From assembly GCA_951799445.1 (NCBI GenBank), contig OX637295.1, positions 13,640,001 to 13,704,000 on the forward strand: a stretch of DNA of 64,000 nucleotides, in the 5' to 3' direction. A model generated the notes under the pieces. It was not told where the DNA came from. It made no database searches and saw only the letters and a program-made list of their open reading frames with translations. Shown here one piece after another: positions 54,862 through 64,000 of the stretch. Positions within the stretch are counted from its first letter, which is position 1. The number at the start of each line of letters is the position of its first letter. The translations under genes and the position numbers were made by a program. Source of the stretch: Pseudisothecium myosuroides. Lineage: Eukaryota; Streptophyta; Bryopsida; Hypnales; Lembophyllaceae.

Positions 54862-55895
54862 CTGAAGCCCTTTCCAGGACTTGGCAATTGCAAACAAAGG
54901 CCGATCCCCACTGTGGTTTTCCATCCCACACCCAGTTCTCCCCCAAATTAGATGAATTTCAGCTTCGTCAGGCTTCTAAGCCTCCGACTATCAGTCGTCT
55001 TCCTCCTTCAGCAAAGAGCAGAGCTTCTCAACCACACCTGCAATGGATCAAATCAAGTCACAAAAATCAGAATACTCACCACATGCATCACATTACACAT
55101 GGCACCTGATGTAATACAGCTCTTCACATAATAAATCTTCTTTGTTAAGCCACCACATTTGTCGAGCACTCAATCGAGGAAAAGAGAAGCGATATCGCCT
55201 TCACCAGAAAGGGAAAAGAACGGATTAACCAAAAATGCTTCACCATGTCATCTCTCCGGTTCCGAATGTGCAATTGAATGTGCCTGCTGCTAAATCAAAC
55301 CCTAATTAGAAAGAGCTAATTCCAAGACCCAAAACTTCTGGAGACGGGAAATCTGACATGCGAGTGTCCACAACACACTCAAATCCAAACGAAACCCTAT
55401 TGCGAAAACTTACAGAAATGTTGCCTCCACCGTACAATGCCAGCATCGGCAAGTGTTTTCTGCGCAAAAGTGAGCAAAGGGAACAGCAAAGCATAGGAAT
55501 TGTGCAGCTCGAAGTGAGGAAACTGCGAGGGCAACGCGGGACGTAGTTGATGGGTACCCAAAAGAGGAAACATCCGTTTTCTGACCTGGTGAAATTGGAG
55601 TGGCTATGCTATTTGGAGTGGCACGGTATTTGACGTGGGGTCCTCTGCACCATATTTTGGTGTTGACAAAACTTCCAAATTAAATAAAATCATATAAAAT
55701 CACTATTTTTAGTATTTTTATTTTTTAATTATATGCCTTTTGAAGTCTATATTTTGAGATTTTAAGAGGGTGTGCTCTAACAAGTTACCTAAAGGATCCT
55801 ATGGTCGGGTTTATTATCAAATAAATACAGATGAAGATTTCAGCCTTGCTCTCAAGATTTATTTTTGAAAGCAATTTTGGACCTCTGAACATGAA
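54862..55895. other. Upstream region of the ACD11-like relic
   Basis: GC-richer to about 55560, consistent with former 5' exons on the minus strand, but no residue pattern of the GLTP N-terminal half was recognised. AT-rich beyond 55660. Confidence 0.35.
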
Positions 55896-56875
55896 TTAAC
55901 CCCTAAACGCCCCGGAGAACCAAAAGTGTCCTCACATAGTTTCAAGTTCAACTCAAAGTGTTGTAACTTGTGCATCCAATGTCCAAATTCAATAAAACTT
56001 GTTGGAAAAGTTGCGCTCTTTTTTCTAATTTGTTTGGTAAAATTTTCAAGTGAATCCAAAATGTACCAATGTTTAGGAAGCTAATCAAAGTTCACAGCTT
56101 CAATTTGAGGTCACCAAGCTGCACTTGATGGTTGCAACTTTGGGGGCTTGTATCTCTTTCACCCAATGTTAGTTTTCAATAAAATTTGTTGGATTGTTTT
56201 TTCCTTGAAGTCTAGTTATTGTGGTAAAATTTTCATATCAATTGAATTTATTTGAATGTTTGGGAGAAATTCAAAGTTCCAAATCCTGACATTTTTTTAT
56301 TATATTGAACTTTGGTGGCTTGATTCTTCTTCATATAGTGTCCTTTTCCAATAAGTTCTTCTAGAAATGTTGCACATACCAGTCTAGTTTGTGTATTTAA
56401 AATTTTGTATCAATCCAAAAAGTTATGAGTGATTGAGAAGCATTTTAGTAGAAGGAGGTTCAGCCGTAGATGTGTTTCTTGCAACTTTTTTTGCTATTTT
56501 TTGACATTTCAAAGCCAATTTGCAAATACAATACAATGAGCCAATTGATTGATTATTTTTTTCATCAATGTGTTTGTATGTTGGTTTTGAATTACATTTT
56601 AGTTTAAACTTATTTCATTTTGAGTAGGTTTAGAAATCAAATTTCACCTCCAAATGTGTTGCTAGGAAAATTTTAGCATCCTTTTTTAGCACTAAAACAT
56701 TATAATCTTGCACTCCATGTTGCCAAATGACTCCAAATTTGATTCATAACATCTACAAAATGTACACTACAAGATTGTATGGTTGAGATTTCTATACCTT
56801 TGCAACATTTAGACCTATAAAATTTCAAAACCAATGATGTTTTTAACCCCAAAGACCTTGAACCTTTTAGTACAA
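55896..56875 (+). repeat. TTAA-ended repeat with only one clear end
   Basis: Begins TTAACCCCTAAACGCCCCGG at 55896, like family A, then continues as AT-rich non-coding DNA. Another same-sense TTAACCCCAAAG motif occurs at about 56840. No inverted partner was found, so the right boundary is open. Confidence 0.35.
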
Positions 56876-56986
56876 CATGTGTTTTAAGCAAAATTTTGTT
56901 GAAAATCTCCTTAAAGATCATTACTTAAAATCATGTGTCTAGGACTATACTTAAAAACTCACTTAAAACATCCCTTTTTCTTGTAG
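56876..56986. mobile_element. Half copy of the palindromic element with a CACTA-like end
   Basis: Matches one arm of the palindrome at 1834-2015 (GATCATTACTTAAAATC, GTCTAGGACTATACTTAAAA) and ends TTTTTCTTGTAGTG, the complement of a CACTACAAGAAA terminus. It links that palindrome to CACTA-type elements. Confidence 0.55.
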
Positions 56987-59099
56987 TGATTAAAAGATAG
57001 TCAATTGAATTATGAGCACCCAATATTGCCACCCACTAAGTGTTTTCAAAGGAGGAAAGAAGGGTGGCAATAGAATGCACCATGTCTTTCAAATCATCAC
57101 AAGCTCTTCAAAACAAATAATGGGAGTTAAAGCAACTTTTAAGGCAATCTAATGGCATACATAGGTATTTTAAGCTTTCAACTTTGAAAATTTTGATGGA
57201 ATATTTTGTGGTTGTTAGAAAAATATGAAACTACTTGGGTTGCGTTTCTCTCAAGAAGGCCAATAATTTGACATCAAAATTCTATACTTTGACCACCAAG
57301 CTATTTAGGGTAGCAAAAAAGTAGCGTTTTAGGTGCATATACCTTATTGTTTATTAACTATCTAGATTCCAACTAGTTGTCATCCAAAGTTGCATAAAAT
57401 AATCAACATCAAATTATATGTCTAGATAGTTTAAAAGTCATAAGTTTTTTGGTGGTAAAGATGCTAAAGCCCCAAATCACAAAAGATGTTGTTCTAGTGT
57501 ATTTAGCAATCCCTACCTCCTTCTTGATATGAATTTACGCTTTGTAAAATGATTTTTTTCAAAATTTGAATCTAGTTATGAAATGAAGGTAACCAAGTAT
57601 AGTTTCAATTCAAATTTGAAAATTGGTCAAATTGGTCAAATTGTATTTTTTTATCACAATCTGAAACTTGGCTATATTTCTAGTTTTTCATGTTCTATTG
57701 AATTTTAACAATCATGTGATATGAAATTTTGGATTAGGATGATTGCAAGAAACACTTGTCCTATTTTTTGTCCCCTTGCCCTCGAATAGGTGTTTTTTTG
57801 CTCATAACTTTTGCATTGTTTGTTTGTTTGGCATGAAATTTGGAATGAAGGTAGATGCAGTAGTTACAGACATTGAATCATTTTTTTAGATTTTTTAAAT
57901 TAGTTTACTATTTTTAACTTGCATCCACTTGGGTGTCTACTTTGGCCATTTTGGGGGATTTTAGTCCTATTTTTGAACCCAAAATGCAAATTTGAAGCCA
58001 CAAATTGGACATGTTGGAGGTCTACTAACATCACAAGGGCTAACGATGAGTTTTTATAAAAATAGCAACATGTCAGTTGCACACATGGGGTCAAAGTGAC
58101 CTTCCTTTGCGCAAAGGCTACGAAGAGGGAAAAAATATCCTTCATGATTTTTTTGGTGTAATGCAAGCGTAATCTTCTCTAGCAAAATTTAAAAAAATTG
58201 GAATTTTTTGGAATTTTTTTTGAATTATTAAAAATGAAAAACTCCATAGACCCCTTTTCTGCTATTTTTTGCTCCTAGTGGCTTCTGTAGTACTCCGTAG
58301 TTGTCTGTAGTACAGCATAGTACAACATAGTACTGAATTGACGCTTTAGATTTGTAGGCACCTTGAATCAACGGTTTAGATCTGACGGGGTGCTGCTAAG
58401 ACATAAAACTGGTAGTATTGCATAGGACAGCCAATCCTATGGCCAAAAAACGTAGTTTTGACGGAAAAACGTGAAGTGTTTCTTACAACTATCCATTACC
58501 ATGATGTTCTACACCACAATATATATAGCTATATGCACAACCAGGATAAAACTTTCAGTTTTTTTTAGCTTATTTTGTATGTGATATCAATATTTTTTGT
58601 TTTTTTCTTCTAAAATTGAAGATAATTCTAACTTTTCACAAATAATCATAATTTCTTACGACTTGTAGAAGATGTGTGAATTCTTGTTTAAAAATAAAAA
58701 CAAGAAATTTTTATTTATTTTTAATAATAGAATGGAGACCTAAAAATAGACAATATTGAAGTTTGATAATAGGATCATTGGCTTTCAATTGATGTTTCAA
58801 GGTTTATTATAATTGATTGTATGTGCCCCCTAGCTATGTCTAATTTTACACAAACTTTTGCCACTACTACAAAGTATATATAAAAGCTATTTTTTGTAAT
58901 GAAAATGCAAGATTTTTCTTCACAAAATAGTCAAATTCCTACTATATTTTTAGACCAATATCCAAATTTCACCTAGGTTTCATGCATATATCACCAAGTA
59001 TCACCCAAATATCAGATGTGTATTGAAGAAATAGTTGTCTACTTCTCCAAAATGAAAATGAAATCACTATGCTATAGTCCTCTAGAAAATTGCCTCCTA
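56987..59099. other. AT-rich non-coding stretch
   Basis: No gene supported. A local cluster of TAGTAC/GTAGTAC words lies at 58285-58335. Confidence 0.45.
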
Positions 59100-60529
59100 G
59101 GCAACTATTTTCTTTCATATTTTTTTCTTAGAAGCCAAAATGTCATCACAACTTCTAGCTATGGTGCACACATAACTCCAAACAAAGAATTATAATGTAC
59201 ACCAACTGCGCTTGTTTAGTTGCTCTACAGTATTATTTTGAAATTTCACACTAATACATATAATCAACGAAATGATAAATAGATACTTCTGCATTTCTAT
59301 TATGTATCTGCTTTGTAGATTTTGAAAACTGAATTTCCATCGTGTTCAATGTTGGCAACCTACTTAGAAACGCACCCCCCATAGGGCTATTCAGTGGAGA
59401 GAACTCTCCTTGACGGGTCATTCAGAATAAGAACGTGCAACAATGCAGCACTGCAACTCCAATACATTCAACAGCACTGATCTCAAGTCCTTGGATTCTT
59501 GAAATAATAATAATGGGCCTCTACTGAGGTAGACAAGCCTATTACCACCCTAATTTGGAATTTGAATATCTTGGGTCAACTCCAAGAGGGGCACATTTTT
59601 TTTAAGGTGTGCACTTATTTCATAAATCAAACTCAAATGGAATTATAATTTTCCGATTCAATTTGTAAATTTTTTGAATTTCTAAAGTAGTTTACTCTGA
59701 AATTCCAAAACCACCCATAGAATGGAGTCATTAATGTTCTATAAACAACTCGTAACAACCTTTCTATGTGTCTAATGGCACTCAAGTACTACCCAATAAA
59801 GGCTTGACACATTACACCATTTTGGCATTAATGCATTGATTTTGTCAGTAAAAGAAAGGATTTGGATGTTTTTTTAGGACAAAATTGGGGCCAAAAGTAG
59901 AAGACTGAATGGATTTGGTCTACTTTATATATTATAAACATCACATGGTTTTTGTAAAGGTTAGTGCCGGAGGAGGAAAAAATTGTAGGAAAAAATGTGT
60001 TGATGAGGAGGGTAGAGACCGACAAGAAGGCACATTTTTTCCCGCAATCCCCTCCTCCTCGTGGACATTGCCCAATGTAAACTACTACCAAGATATTAAA
60101 TTTCATTAATAGAATAGATTGAATTTGGATGAAAAAGTCGTAATGCCTGATTACGCAAGCATTACCACCTAATTGTGAACCACAATTCACCCAAGAAATG
60201 AACAAGCAACTTCTTAATGATGGTTTACACTTTACATTGACACCATCACACTCTTCTTCCTCCTCACCTTTAGTTCATGAGTCCCTATCCTAGCTACGAC
60301 ACTCTACCCTCCGTCCATTCTCTGCCATTGGATTGCCATTTCTTTCACATCTTATCAACAATTTGCTTTTTCATTACTACAGTCTGTTGGCATAGAGTGA
60401 CTAAGCAATATTTTTTTGGAATTGATGAGCAAAGCTTCTAAAAAGGGCAATCAACGAGGCATAAGGAATTCTAAAAACAACTAGTCTATGTTTTTTGAGA
60501 GGGAGGAAACACAACGTCAAGTCTAATGT

Positions 60530-61446
60530 TTAACCCCTAAAGTACCAAAGTCTCCTCGGAGGACACTTGGGATTTCAGGCAAGCTCGTGTGACCTAAAAT
60601 TTTGACCTGATTTTCTGAAACTTTTTTTGAAGATAGGGAATCACATTAGCTTTCTTCTTCTTCTTATTTTTTAAAAAAAAATTTGTGCCCGGAAGCAAAA
60701 GTTATGCCATTCGAAGTTTAAAAAATAGTTTGCCGGACTAAAAAAAATAAAAATGAATGAATTTTTAATTTTTGATTTTTTTTTGAAAGATTATGTTTAA
60801 GTCTACATTTGAAGCTTTGATTGATTTTATTTGAACTAATAATAAGAAAGTTATGAACAATTTTTTGGGGGGCAATTTAAGCATCTTCCTCAACTTATAG
60901 AATTCATTTTTTAATGCAATTTTTTTTTAAATTCATTTTTTTTTGACAAGTTTAAGTTTGTTTGCAAGAAAAATCTTACTGATGGGATTATGGTGTTTTA
61001 ATTTCATCTTAGAGCTATTAACGGTTTAGTATTTTGTTAAATCTTGGAGCTACTTCTACTTCACAATTTTTTAATGAATGAAAATCAAGTGTTTCTTTTT
61101 CTGAAATTGTTTTCCCTGACTCTCAGCTCAAATTTTCAAAATAAAAATTTTAAAATTTTTGGTTTGTAGTGCAAAAAGTTTCCACAAATGGCGGTCAAAG
61201 TCATCTAAAATTTCAGACTAGAGTTCAAAAAACTTTTTTTTCCAACTTTGAATGCTGATATCTTCCAATCTATACAGTCAAATTCCATGAAATTTTTACC
61301 ACATGATTTGAGACTAATGAAGTACAAGATCCTACGGTTAGATTCTTAAAAAAATGTTTTTTTTTTGTTTCTTGAGTGATCGCAGCAAAAATGGCAGTTT
61401 TTAATGGTTTTGGAGCCAAAAAATGCCTTGATATTTTAGGGGTTAA
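60530..61446 (+). mobile_element. TTAA element family A, copy (917 bp)
   Basis: Begins TTAACCCCTAAAGTACC and ends ATATTTTAGGGGTTAA. The next bases inside, CAAAGTCTCC and CAAAAAATGCCTTG, differ from each other, so the inverted ends are short. The interior is homologous in inverted orientation to 41143-42055 and directly to 28931-29644. No open frame. Confidence 0.8.
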
Positions 61447-62419
61447 GGCATGTTTGTCACCATCTCATTAGCTATTCAAAATTGGATTATAAACCTTCTC
61501 CTCATTCTAAACCCTCTCATCAACTACAAAGTACAAATCAAAACACTCTTGTAGCACTATTGGACATTATGAACCTCCCCTGCCCCAATGAAGAAGATCT
61601 ACAAGGAATCATCTGAGAACTTAACAGCTTCTCGCAGAAGCTGTTGAGAGACATCATTTCTACGGAGGAAAACCACAACTCTAGCTTTCTTGCAGCTCGG
61701 AGTCTCCAGCTTTCTTGGCAATAACATCAAATTACAGTGCTCATGGAAGAGAATTCTCAATGAGACATAAGGTACGGTACTGTAGTCTGCTATATAAGCG
61801 CCCCTCTCCGCTTCAAATTGCCGCTATTTTTAGCTGTAGAATAAATATGGGGTGATCTTTAAATGCACCTCTTTAGCCATTGAATGAATTGAGAAAAAAT
61901 TGTTTTTTTATTATTGAAAGAGCCAATCATTTTCTTTGATATCCTCACATCTCTTTACAAATTGCAAGTGGATGGAACCTATGGTCACATACAGGTGAAT
62001 CTGCCCAAAATCTTTGAAAATTCATAAGTAATTCAAAAATGTTTGAAAAATACAAAACCACTTGAGTTTGGTTCCACATCTATTTTACTTCCTCTGAAAA
62101 ATGAGCTAAAAATATTTTTGCCCATGAAAACCTATGAGAAAGGCGGATCAGCCCTTAAATAGTCGCTTTTAGAACATACCTTAATTGCAAACCTCCCAAT
62201 TTCAAGCAAAAAAATAGCATGTACTTTGGAGCAGAATCAATCTTAGCTGTAATACTATGAAAGAGCAAAGAGCTAGAAAATATGAAGAAGAATACATGTC
62301 AATGTTATATGGACTCCAAGAAGGTTCACCCCCACCAAGAAATCTCCCATTCATTTTGTAGGAGGATTATTTCCCGCAATTTTATTTTTTTTCATTTTCT
62401 ATAAAGTGTTATGGTAGTA

Positions 62420-62580
62420 ATATTATATGTTATCGTTGTGCTCCAAATTTCAACATCTATCCAAATATTGGATAGAAAATGTCACATTGTCACATATCAC
62501 AAATCCATGATTCTATTTTCATCCACAATCTAGCAATTTCATCCAAGATTTTTTTTAATTTGAAGTTTTTTTGCAATTTG
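62420..62580 (-). repeat. Fragment related to the hAT-like MITE
   Basis: Reverse complement of the interior of 30891-31167 (AATCTAGCAATTTCATCCAA, TGCTCCAAATTTCA, TATTGGATAGAAAATGTCAC). Its ends have no CAGGG termini. Confidence 0.6.
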
Positions 62581-62799
62581 CCATCCTTCTAAAACTTTTT
62601 TGTTCCAAGGGTGTGGTGCAAGGCCCATTACTTTGGTGCAAATGGCCAACAAATGGCCAAAATAAACAATGGTTTCCCGCAATCTCCTCTTGGTGCATGA
62701 AATCTACATTATTGTTGATTATGACAAAAAAATCCCATTATTTGTTGGGATTTGCCTTCATCTTAGATCCTTTTCTAAACAACGATAGTAGCATGTAAG

Positions 62800-63010
62800 G
62801 ACATAGACGTGAGCCTATGAACCTTCAACCTAATCGTAGGTATATATAACCTACAACCATTTTGAAGGTGTTTATAACACATGTACCTATAACATAGGTA
62901 CACTATAACATGGAAAGACTCTATAACATAGGTGCCTATAGCATACACCTATAACCATAGAACGTGTTTATGATATAGACTCCTAAGCTCATAGGCTCAT
63001 ACTGTAAATT
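62800..63010. repeat. Cluster of short CCTATAACATAGG-type repeats
   Basis: Variants of CCTATAACATAGGT and TATAACATAGG recur about every 20-40 bp and are partly palindromic. No coding sense. There is no spacer regularity of a CRISPR type. Confidence 0.5.
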
Positions 63011-63510
63011 CTATGCTCACATGTTAGAGCTCTCCCTTTTCAAAACCAAATTAGCATTCAAACACTTAGGAAAGCCAATTTAGGAGTTTCTTCATGCTCT
63101 ACTCACAACACACTTGAGTTCAAAGATCAGTCGTAGCCCTCAACATATTATTAGAGATTTTGACATAGGGGATACTCTGGGCAATTTCTTCGTTCTAAGA
63201 AAGCTTGAAGCCAGGGTGAGCTTACAATTGTTGGTGTTTACATAATTAGCAGAAACAGACTCCACTTTACAGTATTTTGAAGCATTTTAGAAGTCCAGAT
63301 TGTCTAAGCAAACAAGAAAAGTCAAGTGGTAGTGTGACATTGCTTAGCATTTGGTGCAGTCGACTGCACAAGTTGGGTCCTTCTGTGCTAATCGGTGCTC
63401 ATGGTATTTGCCAATTTGAGGCTCATGTTTTAACATTTTTTTTCCCGTTCAACTTTGTTTCTTCTTTGACCTCTAGCATGCAATGGAATATGTGGATGCT
63501 ATGATATAGC

Positions 63511-64000
63511 AATATGGCATCTAGTTATGAATGTTTGAAAAAAATTGTGTGAGCCATTTGTAGTTCCTTGATGGTTTCATATGGGTCTTACCCTTTTGGT
63601 GTAAGATGCCTTGTAATTACTGTATCTAACAATAATTTAATGATAGCATTATTGCTTGTAGGCCAAGAACCTTGTCATTGTTCATCCCACATGACTCATG
63701 TGCCATTCAGTGACGGGGTGAGGCCAAGTCATGATTGTACTAATGCAGAGGTTGTCATTGTTCGGTGTATCCTTCCTTCTTGTCCTACAATTGTCAAAAG
63801 TATTGTGTTATGGTAGAGCCACCCATAACCAACCAGTGACCCATTCCCAACCTATAGGTGCACGTAGTTTTGACCATGCTTAGAATGTTTTTTTTTTTCA
63901 TTTTCAAGGTTGGAACTAATAAATACATGACACATGTCCCAAGTTGTGGAAAAAAAAGTAGGATATAATGATTAGGTAAAAAGTTATTGAATGATCGAAA
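63511..64000. other. Non-coding edge of the window
   Basis: An 82-codon plus-strand frame at 63568-63816 has a plausible composition but no recognised motif. Nothing else is seen. Confidence 0.3.

Larger units (their letters stand above)
59100..63510. repeat. Diverged duplicate of the 43.5-46.0 kb segment, with inversion and insertions
   Basis: Direct blocks (59.1-60.4 and 63.16-63.26 kb) flank an inverted block (61.63-62.31 kb). Inverted examples: GAGAGACATCATTTCTACGG corresponds to the reverse of 45.75 kb, and GAGCTAAAAATATTTTTGCC to the reverse of 44.77 kb. A family A element (60530-61446) was inserted here but not in the other copy. Confidence 0.6.

Noticed and set aside
54697..55109. 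Plus-strand frames of 84 and 111 codons
   Set aside because: They overlap the minus-strand ACD11-like exon, which has clear family motifs. The plus-strand products have none.
28931..61446. CCCTAAA motifs as interstitial telomere repeats
   Set aside because: They occur once per element end next to TTAA and are not tandem, so they are transposon tips.
62800..63010. Short CCTATAACATAGG repeats as a CRISPR array or operator cluster
   Set aside because: Irregular spacing and degenerate low-complexity units; no neighbouring cas genes.

Overview
This window is nuclear DNA of a eukaryote, almost certainly a land plant. GT-AG introns split recognisable plant protein families: an alpha-expansin, an ACD11-like glycolipid-transfer protein, an ankyrin-PGG membrane protein and a PIF/Harbinger transposon with its Myb/SANT partner. 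Coding density is very low, intergenic DNA is AT-rich, and nearly all gene-like sequence is decayed mobile DNA, which suggests a large repeat-rich genome. The species cannot be named from the sequence. A non-angiosperm (bryophyte, lycophyte or fern) would fit, but that is a guess.

Layout. 1-9 kb: AT-rich DNA with a 182-bp near-perfect palindrome (1834-2015), a Harbinger-type MITE (3548-4279) and a broken expansin N-terminal exon (4473-4951, minus). 9-26 kb: a GC-richer accessory block holding a tRNA-like relic, a multi-exon transposase-like relic (10791-14866, plus), an unrecognised spliced gene on the minus strand (15255-18401), a coiled-coil relic (18688-19086), a 602-codon gag-like relic (19359-21167, minus) and a dead but complete-looking PIF/Harbinger pair (22006-23792 plus, 24392-25741 minus). 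26-48 kb: non-coding DNA full of small inverted-repeat elements. Several families have TTAA ends, one is CACTA-type and one hAT-type, and there is a 0.9-kb hairpin at 26955-27833. 48-52 kb: the one intact long gene, an intronless-CDS ankyrin-PGG protein of 1215 aa. 52-64 kb: an ACD11-like pseudogene (54159-54861, minus), more TTAA elements, and a diverged second copy of the 43.5-46.0 kb segment with an internal inversion.

Two themes link the pieces. First, the broken genes keep their reading frames over hundreds of codons and are stopped mainly by TAG (where CAG fits) and TGA (where CGA fits). This is the mark expected from deamination of cytosines methylated in CHG and CG contexts, i.e. long-silenced DNA. 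Second, the non-coding space was built by successive insertions of short elements into TTAA. One clear case shows element B nested inside element C, with an unfilled copy of C elsewhere in the window to compare. The least explained sequence is the 10.8-19 kb block, where two convergent spliced genes of unrecognised families lie side by side.
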